The notes below the pieces were generated by a model. It saw only the letters and a program-made list of their open reading frames with translations, did not search any database and was not told the origin of the DNA. DNA of 64,000 bases from Erpobdella octoculata (lineage: Eukaryota > Annelida > Clitellata > Hirudinida > Erpobdellidae): contig OZ022238.1 in the NCBI GenBank assembly GCA_963978895.1, positions 36,748,270 through 36,812,269 of the forward strand. The letters run 5' to 3'. Both the position numbers and the translations under genes were made by a program. Below are positions 49,284-59,615 of this stretch, one piece after another; positions within the stretch are counted from its first letter, which is position 1; the number at the start of each line of letters is the position of its first letter.

Positions 49284-50905
49284 AAGTAGCTATCAAAGCT
49301 GGGTACAGGTTTTTGGAAACCAGGAGGAGCGCCATGCATTATCAAATAGGTAGTATGCATGGTGTTGTGGGTTTGTGAAAACGGACGATGCGGGGCTTGG
49401 TATTTTGTGCCTATATAACGAACTGGGTGTCAAAAAATGTGCCAGTGCAGGGCTTTGCTAGTGCAATAAATGAATTCAGTGGGAAGGTTGGTAACACCAA
49501 CAATAACACGAGTTTAATGGAATATGTCATTAAGGCAACCCAGTAGCTATAAAAACATTTTAAAAAGAAACCAAATACATGTAACTGCTATAATTTAATT
49601 TGGATAATTTTCAACTTGACATAATGTCAATTAACTTCTAAGCTACGAACTAGAACAAGTGAATGTTGTTGATTCTCTAAGACACAGACTTCATAAATTG
49701 TAGATTTGAGAGTGTACGAATTTTGCTCATAAAATCATGCATTTCTGTGAGCTGTAGAAAGTTTTGAAAAGCTAAAAAGTGCACAGGAGAAATGAAACAC
49801 TAATTGGAATTAACCTGTCTGTCATATGATCTACAATATTGTCCAAAACTCCAAATATAAACAAAGATAATCCTTTTATAGTATTTTTAAGGTGTTGTTC
49901 TTTCAACATTTTTTTTCAATAAATCAAATCAAAGAATCATTTGATTGATTGAAAAAAAATGTTGAAAGAACAACACCTTAAAAATATCAATGTGAACATT
50001 TTAAAAGTTCTTTTTCAGGGGCGTCATTTCAGCAAGACCTTGGGGGGGGGGGGCAAACAAATTCATAAAACCCACAGATTCCAAAATTTTATTTTTCTTA
50101 TGCTACATTTTTCTTCCAAAAATAGCGGATAGCCGGGGAGGGGGGAGTCGTAGATACTTTTCAAAAAATTCATCAAAACTTCATACACTTTTTATTTAAC
50201 AAAACTGGGACTGGAAAAAACTAAGTTGTATCCAGTGACGGATTTATGGAAGAACCCACATCGTGTGCCCACGTTCTTCAGCTAATTTTGGAGGCAGAAG
50301 TGTTTAAGGTTTTCAAAATTTTTTTGGAAAAGTACCCCCTACAATTGCTTTTCCCAATCATCAGCTCTGATTTGGTGGACAAATTTACAGATATGATTTT
50401 CTAGGGATGTATTCCTTAAACTTTGCCCAGGGTGCCAAAAACTCCACTGCAGTTACTGGGTTTTCGTGACATATTTTTAAATTTGTGTTAAATATTTGTG
50501 TAAGCAGCCTTACCAATTGTGCTAATTTATTTCGCAAACACCTGCACAAACCGTTTTTTTATACCTGACTCGTTCTATAGATACAAAATCCCAAGCCCGG
50601 TCCTACTCATTTTCGTTACCACATTTCCGATCCGTTTGATAACCCTCATATAAAGTCCCGCACCGAACACGTCCAGTGCAGGGATCCAGTCTGGTACCAA
50701 CTCTGATTAATGTTTTGTGAGTACAATTTTTTAGGTTACACTGATGAAATGGAAAAACACATTGTGAAAAAATAGTTGCCTTTATAGATATTTTAATGTT
50801 TTTAAATGAAAATCAATAAACTGAAATTATACAATGCATACTACCTATTTGCTAACGCAAGGCGCTGCCCCTGTTCCCAAAATCATGCATCCAGCTTTGA
50901 TAGCT
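49284..50905. mobile_element. TIR element with ~75-bp inverted ends
   Basis: GCTATCAAAGCTGGGTACAGG...AAATAGGTAGTATGCAT at the left pairs with the inverted ATGCATACTACCTATTTGC...CCAGCTTTGATAGC at the right; both outer borders are TA. The match is imperfect (about 80%). The interior contains the perfect hairpin at 49,882 and a hAT-type end at 50,016. Confidence 0.5.
49882..49986. repeat. 48-bp near-perfect hairpin, 9-nt loop
   Basis: The arms 49,882-49,929 and 49,939-49,986 (GGTGTTGTTCTTTCAACA in the left arm) are reverse complements with a single mismatch. The loop is CAAAGAATC. If transcribed it would give a long RNA hairpin. Confidence 0.9.
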
Positions 50906-51828
50906 ACGTAAAAAATTCAAAATTTCAAACACTTTTCTTCCAACAGAGCAGATGACCGGGGGGGGGGAGTTTGCAGCTACTTTTCAGAAAACTTCTTCTA
51001 AATCTTTTCCAAAAACTTTGTAGCTATTTGTTTTCTAAAAATAATTTTTTAACAAAATCCTTAGGGATTTAGCTTTTAGAGACTGTTTACGTCGTGGAAT
51101 TGCTAGTTTTCATCAGCAACTGCATTCACTGTTACTGCAAAGTTTTGAACAATGTGAATTTCCTATTCTGAATTTTTGTTAATTTTTTCTGAATCAAGGA
51201 AATTTCTCGTAGGCTGCACTGCCTTGCAGTAGTATACTAAGCCATTTTGTCTAGAGAAATATTACAAACTAGCTGAACCCGGCCACGCGTTGCTGTGGCT
51301 TAGTTTGATTAAATGCACTCAATGGTACCGATGGCTAAGCAATAAAAGCATAGGAAACGTTTTTTGCTCATAAAACGTGAAATAGTGTGCCGATTGTTTT
51401 TCAAACAGATACAAACTTTTTTCTTAATAAGGACAATGTTGTGTCCACATTTCGAAGCAATTGGTTTAAAACTTTCGGAGATCATTGGCGTAAAACAAAC
51501 AGTTAAATTTGTATTTATGTATATTTATTTATGACAGTTCGAAAAGCAATAATAAGTTTATACAAAAAGTTTTTTAAGAGGACAAAATGAAGGCACACGA
51601 CGTTGGTCGCCCCATAAATCCACCTCCTTCTCCAGTCATTAGTTTTTTGGAGAAAAAAGTGTACAAAGTTCTGAAATTTTTTGTAAAAAGTATCTACGAC
51701 TAACCCCCTCCCCCGGCTATCAGTTATTTTGAGAGGAAAAGTATAGCATTACGAAGGTAAAAAAATTTAATCTTTGGGTTTAAAAAAAATTCCCCCTCCC
51801 CTAAGGTTTTGCTGAATTGACGCCCCTG
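50016..51828. mobile_element. Pair of matching hAT-type ends (CAGGGGCGTCA)
   Basis: CAGGGGCGTCATTTCAGCAAG at 50,016 and its inverted partner TTGCTGAATTGACGCCCCTG ending at 51,828 agree over about 26 bp, but the flanks share no 8-bp duplication and the left end lies within another TIR element. Related ends are at about 49,098 and 56,745. Probably remains of two or more copies. Confidence 0.4.
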
Positions 51829-52167
51829 TTTCACTCACGACAATTAAAAAGTTTAACATTTGTTATCTGTAGTTGTCTGAAAAGTACGACAAAAATTGCT
51901 TGTCGTCGTACATGTATATGTATAACATCAAACCACTCAAACATTGTAAACTTCGGAAAAATTATTTTGGCCTCGGAAAAATTATCTTGGCTTCTTTTAT
52001 ATAGGCTTCTTTTAAACAAATCTGCGGCCTCTTATGGCTTTAATTTTTAAATAGTCAAAAATGACAATGAAATTTTGCGCGTTTTTAATGACTCTTTGAT
52101 TCGTGCAAAAGTGCCAACAAATTGAAAATGAACATAAATAGATATATATATATCTATGTGAACATAC

Positions 52168-53580
52168 CAATTGAATTTCTTTCAGCCATTCCTTGGAATG
52201 CTGCAGTTATTTTCACAGCGGCTTCCGAGAGCTCTGATTAAAAAGTTTTTATTTATAGAAAACTATAACTAGGTACCCACTTTAAAATTATTAAAATAGT
52301 CCTGGAACTTAAAAGCTACAAAACTACACTCACTCTTTTCCTCTTCTTCATTTATTGGATTGTATGTTTCATCCGGTTTTTCGGCCAATTCTTCCTGCAC
52401 TCTAAAATGAGTAAAATAACATTTTCAAGTCTATTTCATTTACGAACTGTTTACAGAATTAACTTATTTTTTATTATTGCTTATAACTAACTGAACTATT
52501 TATTTAGTAGTGAGTTACAAAAATTAACAATATAATTGTATGGGAATTTTATTCAATGACCTTTTAGGTCACAACTAGAGCCATGCACTAACCCTATGAC
52601 CAGAGCTGTTCACGGGTCGGGTCGGGTTCGAGTCCGGTTTTTAATGAACCAAAAAAAAACACGCATATATACTATATAACTAAACATATATCGAGTTTCA
52701 GGTAGGTAACAGTCGAAAGCATCAGAATAAGAAAATTTTACATAATAAAAAATATATTTTTTATAAAACAACGTTTTTCTTGCGCCCTAAAAAGTATAAA
52801 ATAATAATAAAGTCCACTTCTAGAACTGGTGACAAAAATGATGTAATAAAAATGTTAAAAGAAATTTCTGATTGAGAAAAAGTGAGACAACAAGAGGTGT
52901 CATACTTAACAATGATCTCTCGGATGAAGATAGGCGGGTTTGCAGAGAACTTTTGGCAAAGAAACAAAAAGAAATTGGCGGTAAAGAAGATATAAATAGA
53001 TGGATCTTCCGTATACGTGGTCAGCCTGGAAAGTTCCGGGTGCTGGTCTACAAGAAGCAAAATTTATAGTTAAGCCATGTTTACGAAATGAGAGGGTTCG
53101 GAACTCGACTCATTCTAGACAACTGGAAAGATCTGAAAGAAAGTGGATGTTGACCAATATCAGAAGTTGTTTAAATAAATTACACGAATTTTCTCTTTTT
53201 CTACATTTGGAAAAACATGATTTGTTTTGTTTGATTGAAACATGGCTTCACAAAGACATTCCGGATGCTATGATCTGCTCGCCAGGTTACAATATTATAA
53301 GAAAAGATCGTTTATCTCGAGGTGGTGGGGTCATGATTCTTCTTAGAGATTGCATTGGTTATCGACTGGTTGATATTCTCCCAAAGTACTCCCACATTGA
53401 ACTGATTTGTATTGATGTTATTTTGGACAAACTACTTGGAGAATAATTGGATACTATTACTATAGATATGAAAACTATAACAACAAAGCTCTTGAATATG
53501 CCCAGGATAGCGTTGATTGTCTTCGCTTTCTATGCCATAACGAGACGGCGATCTGCTTGATGGGTGATTTTAACCTTCCA

Positions 53581-53611
<31 letters not shown>

Positions 53612-54752
53612 GTTTGATGTAAGCATTGTCGCAGTAGCGTCTTAAAACTTTGTTTGATGTAAGCACTGTCGCATCTTCACATACAACGACTGACTCATTT
53701 ATTTAAGTTCATTCATATTCATGATTATTTGCTCATGCAGGCTCATCGAGTTGTTTCCTCACTCTCTCGCGCATGGGATCCATGCGAGAGAGAGAGAGTG
53801 AGAGAGGGAGAAGCAAAATAGAGCGAAAGGTAGTTAGTTATGATTTGTCTTCAAAAACATTTTTATTAGTTGGAGTGCCATTTTCAGAATTGGTATTTAT
53901 ATTCTATCAACATTAATCTATAACATATCCAAAAATCATAACTGTAAGTACATGCCCAGAGACATCGGACAAACAAACACACAAACAACTTTGTGACCTA
54001 ATAAAAACGTGGTAATAAGTTAAATTGTGTGCTACCGAAGTAAATTGCAATCTTAGATTCCGATAAACTTACTCAACTTGAGTTGATGATTTTAATGTTG
54101 CACCAGTAGCGTCTTAAAGCTTTGTAGTTTAAATTGTGCTTTTACACAATATTATTAAGCGATTTGTAAAGTTGGTTATGTCCAATTTCAGCTTGTAAAT
54201 AGTAAAATTATTGATATTATGGAAATATGACAGTCACTTTAAGTCACTTAACACAAAAAGTTGGTCATGTCATGATTGAAAATTACTTGTAATTTCCGGG
54301 CAGAAACCAGTCTTGTGCCCCACCGCACAAACTTCCCTTACGTCTATATTTTGCGGCTAACTTTTCAGCTACAAACAAAAAAGTATGTTTTTAGTTCATA
54401 TGACGATAGCCAATTGAGATTTTTGTTAACAATTTTGCCTCTCCCATACTTTCTGGAATTTTTTGCCAATAAAAATTAAGGCTGGACTCCGAGTGTAAAA
54501 GTTAGACTCAGGCGCAATTGATTTAACTGCGACTTCAAAGATACAATCTGCAGATTGTTAACGCATTAACCTTCCGATCTTTTGATTCTTCCGATCCTTG
54601 TAACCTCTGTACACGCGTTGAATATTTTTTGCAGCCGATTCTTCTTCAAGGTGGATAACCATTTTTGCCGAAGTCATCGCTTTAAATTCTCTTTGAATTG
54701 TTTGAGCTGCATCATTCATTTCTTTTGAACACATAGTAGCCATGTCGTCATT
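52168..54752 (-). CDS. IQ-motif protein, three internal exons
   Basis: Exons 54,571-54,752, 52,334-52,401 and 52,168-52,233 have AG/GT borders and join in phase without a stop. The product reads AAQTIQREFKAMTSAKMVIH, ESAAKNIQRVYRGYKDRKNQ, an acidic linker (EKPDETYNPINEEEEKK), then AAVKITAAFQGMAERNSIG. That is three related helical repeats of the IQ type (IQ..[FY][RQ]G), which bind calmodulin or EF-hand light chains; several flagellar and sperm proteins have this form. I cannot identify the gene. Both ends are open (the last exon ends one base into a codon). The first intron contains a LINE fragment. A start at an internal Met of the first exon is possible. Confidence 0.6.
52872..53585 (+). 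pseudogene. LINE fragment: ORF1 end plus endonuclease N-terminus
   Basis: A first frame (DLSDEDRRVCRELLAKKQKE) resembles the C-terminus of CR1/L2 ORF1. It overlaps a second frame with MLTNIRSCLNKLHEFSLFLH, LIETWLHKDIPDA and DRLSRGGGVMILLRD, the start of an APE-type endonuclease (N-x-R-S, E-T-W-L). After a frameshift it ends at ICLMGDFNLPD, where a (TG)n run begins. Catalytic residues N, E and D of the endonuclease are visible; the rest of ORF2 is missing. Confidence 0.75.
53585..53612. repeat. (GT)n microsatellite
   Basis: About 14 GT units at the point where the LINE endonuclease frame stops. Confidence 0.9.
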
Positions 54753-54885
54753 CTGAAAAGTTGAAAACATTTAATCAATAAAAAACTCTGGGATATTAAA
54801 CATATATTTATTGCGATTCAAAAACGATTTTTTTAGATCTTCTTTTGGTGGTAGGCTTCTATTGGACGGCACCGGGTGACACCAT

Positions 54886-55012
54886 CACATGGAGTGACAC
54901 CATCACATGGGGTGACACCATCACATGGGCTGACACCATCACACGGGGTGACACCATCATATGGGGTGACACCATCATAAGAAGTGACACCATCATATGG
55001 GGCGACACCATA
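54886..55012. repeat. 18-bp tandem repeat (GTGACACCATCACATGGG)
   Basis: About seven units, each ending TGGGGT/C or a variant; the open frame reads DTITWG repeats. No gene context. Confidence 0.85.
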
Positions 55013-55058
55013 TACAAAATAAGACTGTTTAAAAATATTTTTTTAGGTTAGTAAATAT

Positions 55059-55504
55059 GGTAACAATTTTGTAACGTGTCCTTTCCGTTACTTTTTGGTT
55101 ATCTGGTTATGAAACCGATACCGATCCAAAAGAAACGTCTTTGCAACGTTTCCAATGCAACGATATTATAATGTTTAATTCACTACTAAAAAGAAACGTT
55201 TCCAATGCAACGAAAATGAAACGGTTCCATCGCTCTTTAGATATAAAATTTTAAACAACAAAATTTTAATAACTTTTAATAAATTTTATTTAATTTACAA
55301 TTTAATTTCTCAGAGTAAACGATTCTAAAACGTTACATAAGAAGCGTTTTTAAAACATTACAAAGGAAACGTTTCTGAAACGTTACATATGAAACGTTCC
55401 CTTAAGGTACAGAGCATGAGCAAATCAACCAAATAGAAACGGTTTCTTGTAACCGGAAAGTAACGAATAAGAAATGTTACAAAAGCAATACCGTTTGGGT
55501 TACC
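55059..55504. mobile_element. MITE rich in GAAACG/GTTAC motifs
   Basis: GGTAACAATTTTGTAACG..TTTCCGTTACTTTTTGGTTA at the left is inverted at the right as TAACCGGAAAGTAACGAATAAG..GTTACAAAAG..GGGTTACC. The interior has about ten GAAACG or CGTTTC motifs. No clear duplication at the flanks. Confidence 0.55.
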
Positions 55505-55626
55505 TTCGCGAGACACTCAACCTGAGAAATGCGAGTAAACTCCTTGCTTAAGGGAGCTATATACGATGGTGACTCCGGTGAGATTCGAACCGCCGACCTA
55601 CCTACCGCAAAACCACCACCGCCTCA
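55505..55626 (-). mobile_element. tRNA-derived SINE fragment (same family as 37.3 kb)
   Basis: Minus strand: GAGGCGGTGGTGGTTTTGCGG, then GTCGGCGGTTCGAATCTCACC (box B GGTTCGAATC), then AGCTCCCTTAAGCAAGGAGTTTACTCGCA. The box A region is damaged and the 3' tail absent. Confidence 0.75.
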
Positions 55627-56203
55627 TAATATTTTATGTCATTATGAAATTAATCCATTCGACTTTTTCATAACAATTTTTTATTAGGTTTTTTGCTCTT
55701 TTCTGTGATCAAATTTGTTTAACTTGTTTTTCACCAGCAATTCAGTCTTCAAACCCGTTTAATTTGATAACAATAAATTTGGTCTGCTTTGTTGTAATTT
55801 ATATCTCAAAAACCCGTCCCACGGTCAGATGTAGAGGCTACGTGATTTAAATCATAATTTAAAATTATTTTATTTTAAATCTTACCCCACACTCGTTGCG
55901 AATAACCGGTGGCCACGATTGTTGGATAATAATGATGCTTAGATATTTTTAATACGGTTTTTGAACTTGTGAAAACTTCAAACTAGTTTAAGAAAAGACC
56001 TGTACTGACTGTTTTTAAGTACTTCATCATGTCGTATCTTTGCACCACTGCTTGCTTTTAATAGTTTGTAAAGATGCTGATAATAACAATAATGTTGTTC
56101 GAGCATTTAAGATCAAATTATTTTCATTTCCTTCCAAAGAACGTCTTGATTCGATACATGTTGCTCTTTCTTTAATCCACGCATGAAAAGCCTTGCTATA
56201 CGT

Positions 56204-57158
56204 CAGTGGTTCTCAACCTGTGGGTCGCGACCCCAAAAAGGTCACCTGACGACTTTATTGGAGTTGCCTAAGACTTTCAGAAATTTGAATTTTTTTACAC
56301 AGGTTTTTTGAACTTGAAACTTATCTGCATTGCTCAAATAGCCATGTACAATGGTACTTATTCCTTTTCCACAACACACCATTGTGAAAGGCTTTTCAAG
56401 CTTATTTGTTATCAAGTCTAAATACAGGAGTAGTCTTAATGCTGAAAATGATTTGCATTGTGCTCTTGCAAAAATGATTTTTTTCTAAAACTATACACTT
56501 TTGCCTCTAAAAATAGCTGATGATCGGGGCGAACTCAGAGGTACATTTTCCAAGAATTTGATAAAACTCTACAATTTTGCCTCCTAAAATAGCTGATGAC
56601 TGGGGGAGGGTGTAGTCAGAGATACTTTTTCAAAATTTTTTCTAAAACTTCTTTTATTTATTTTATATCCAAAAAAAAAATTTTCTTTCAAAAATCCTTG
56701 AGAGAGCAATTGCTTCCTGTCCCTCAAATGACGCATCTGAAAGACTGCCTTAGATGAAGAAAGCACATCTTTCTCACTGACAATTTAGCAGTTTTATTTT
56801 GGAGCTGCATCATTCAAATTTTAAATTAAAAGGAGCAATCTCATTTGCTTGCAAATTGTAAAAAATATTGTTTGGAAAAATATGCTTTATTTGAATGATG
56901 ATAAGTTAAATTATAATTTTTATATACATTTTATAATTGATGCCTAGAAATAATAGGCTAAAATTCTAAAATCCAAATTATCTATAAAAAAACTAAAATT
57001 TATTGTAGGAGAATAACTGTTAAGTCTAAGTGCAATAGTAATTGTAATAACAATGTAGTGAACCAGAGTGAACGATGAAAAACCCAAATAATTTTATCAT
57101 AGGGGTCGCCACAGCATGGTATATTTTATCGCGGCACTAAAGAGGCTGAGAACAGCTG
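56204..57158 (+). mobile_element. Charlie/ZBED5-like hAT
   Basis: Starts CAGTGGTTCTCAACCTGTGGGTCGCGACCCC, a terminus well known from Charlie-type hATs, and ends GGCTGAGAACAGCTG. Flanks CTATACGT and CTGTACGT agree at 7 of 8. Inside, about 56,380-56,485, the frame VIKSKYRSSLNAENDLHCAL is the C-terminal dimerisation block of ZBED5-type transposases. A further MITE-like insertion ends near 56,745. Confidence 0.8.
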
Positions 57159-59295
57159 CTGTACGTTGTGTATAAGTAGTAAGTAGCATAGTTAGTGGAA
57201 GAGTGGATGCTGTTTATAAAACGTTAGGGCATCCTTATCACCAGAGAGCAATAATAATTTGTTATTTTTTAACGGAAAAAACAGCACATTTGTTGTCTAT
57301 CAAACCCAGGGGAATGGGAATTATATTCTTGGAAAAAATGATTTTTTTTTATAATAGTTCATAGTCCTTTACAACAAGTGCTTTAAAACGGAAATGCTGT
57401 ATGTAGGAAGCACCCAAGTACTTCCTGTAGTAGATCATATATGATCTTTATAACTGTCCCTCCTCTTTTATCCAGGCTTGGGACTGACTCGCAATTTGAA
57501 TTTAGCCTAAATTATGGAAATAGTATGAGATTGGGAAGAATACCCATGGCAATGGATGAGTATCAACAAATTGTTTCCACGCTTTCAGTCAGAAGCTTAA
57601 CAATTACACATTTGCAGCAGATCATAAAACTGATAAAGTATCAGTTTATGAAAACCCTAGTTTTGATTTATATTCAAGCCATGTAAAAAAAAACATATAT
57701 GGCAAAGTTGGCAACACAGCAGGATAAAAATATCTCACTTTCCACATTTTGGCATTATAAAATCTGTCTTCATGGTTGTTCCCGATCCTACATGGATCTA
57801 AATCGACGTTAGCTACCAAATTGAAAAATAAACAAGTAAATTATGTTCTAATATTATAGAAACCAAAATTTATAGAAAAAAATAATGATTGCTAATCAGT
57901 TGTTGAAAATAACCTTTGAAAAAAAGAAAAGAAAGTATTTTGTTGATTCTTATCCGGTCAGAATACTTGAAAAACTAGGGTTTTAAAAGCACTAAGTCAG
58001 ACCAAGTGTAGCTATTAGTGTAAGGCACACAGGCTAGTAAGATTTAAACGATAAGCTATAACTCTCAGATTAAATTTTTTCTGGAAAAATTTCACTTGCC
58101 ACATTGTTTTAATTTCATGTAAAATTACCCCAATACTGTTTATCTCACAAATGTAAAACAATTTTATCTTGGATTCCTTTTAGAAACGTCACTTGTTTCT
58201 CTTCCTGGTTTTGCAAAACAGGTCAGCAAATATAAGAGCACTTGCAAACGCGCAGCCACTATGTACAAAAGAAACTGTCACAGACACACTATGATGGGGG
58301 ATGCTCCGTAAGACCTGGAAAACCAGAAACTCTTGAGAAACTAACAAAACTAAATTATGACTGGCCGGCATCACAATAGTGTTTGTCAGAAAGTTCCAAA
58401 ACGGTCGACTGAACACAACAAAACTCCGCTGGCCGTATTTTTCGTTCTGGAAGGCAGCGAAATTGACCATCATGTGCCTAGAAGCTCAGATGACGTTCAA
58501 CTCTTCACGAGACCCGACCACACCTTGGTAAGGTAGGGTGACGCTATATCATAAAAGCACTTGTAACACACATTTTGTATCCGCTGCTGAACAGCTAGTC
58601 AATGTAATTGTCTTCAAATGGCGGTTTGTCTAAAATGACTTAGTCATGAAGACGTTGATTAATCTTTAAAATTGCAGATGGAAAAAATGATTTGATCAAA
58701 CCTGTTGAATTAGACGGGATGATGCAAGTTAAAAAAATCTAACCATAAAGTTTCATTAAAATACCAAGCGATCTTTTAATCAAGCATTAAAGAAAAAGCA
58801 AAAAATGTAAACATTTACAATTTTATGGATGATTTTTGCTGTTCGAAATATTATTTTTTTCTTCAATTGCTCAATTCAGTTTATGGTAGCGAGAGTATGT
58901 TTAAGTCTAGAGTAGTCTTAATCATGCGTAACACTGAGTCGCATGCTACATAGCCTTAAAAGACGGTGAAAAAATTGGCCTACCTTCTGTGAAATAAAAA
59001 CTGAAGTTTTGTCTCTAAATCTGTGTCATGTTTTGTAAAGTATTATCAAAATTATAAATAATTAAATTTATTAAAGTTTATTTGTTTAGTTATTTAGCAA
59101 TTACATTTATTTAAATTTCTGTTTTTATTTTGTAGAGTCTATAGAAGTTAGAACACAGGTTTTTTAATAACTAATAATACCGTTATTTCTACTTTATACG
59201 ACAATATTTTTTGGCTACCAGTTTTTTTGGTGAGATTTTGTTAAAACATGGATCAAACTCATTCATATTTAAAAAAAACTAAACAATGGTGGAAT

Positions 59296-59476
59296 TGTTG
59301 AATATAGTTTTTGTTTTGCTTATAAATCGAACAGTTTATTTTATCTATTATTAATTGACCATTGTTCTTTTTATTCTATGTTCTTCCTTCTTTGTTGTTT
59401 CTCGAGTCGACATGTTGCTTTTAGTTGTGTACAATAAATTCGGGTTTTACTCTTAAATAAAGTATAAAACACAATA
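59296..59476 (+). repeat. 5' LTR
   Basis: 181 bp, TGTTGAATATAG to AAAACACAATA. Holds AATAAA-type signals (GTACAATAAATTC, AAATAAAG) near its 3' end. Confidence 0.95.
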
Positions 59477-59490
59477 GGTTATGGGCCCAG
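59477..59490 (+). promoter_or_regulatory. Primer-binding site, initiator tRNA-Met anticodon region
   Basis: GGTTATGGGCCCAG immediately follows the 5' LTR. It is complementary to CTGGGCCCATAACC, the anticodon-stem region of initiator tRNA-Met, not to a tRNA 3' end. Drosophila copia uses the same internal site with a cleaved half-tRNA primer. Confidence 0.8.
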
Positions 59491-59615
59491 TCAGCTACTA
59501 ACTGTGTAACTCGAATTTATTAAAAGTTTACGATCGAAATTTTTCGTAATTTAGAGCAGCGAAGTAATCACGTTTTCTTTTGAATCGCTGACACCTGTTG
59601 ACAGTTGTTTGAATA

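Noticed and set aside
52600..52640. hAT-like GGGTCGGGTCGGGTTCGAG terminus
   Set aside because: Only one end was found; no partner or duplication.
57441..57686. Plus-strand frame LGTDSQFEFSLNYGNSMRLG..
   Set aside because: The preceding sequence resembles repeats at 40.3 and 44.25 kb. I recognise no domain and no splice partner, so it was not listed as a gene.
58189..58473. 94-codon minus-strand frame
   Set aside because: No recognisable motif; the opposite strand also has short frames. Probably repeat-derived.
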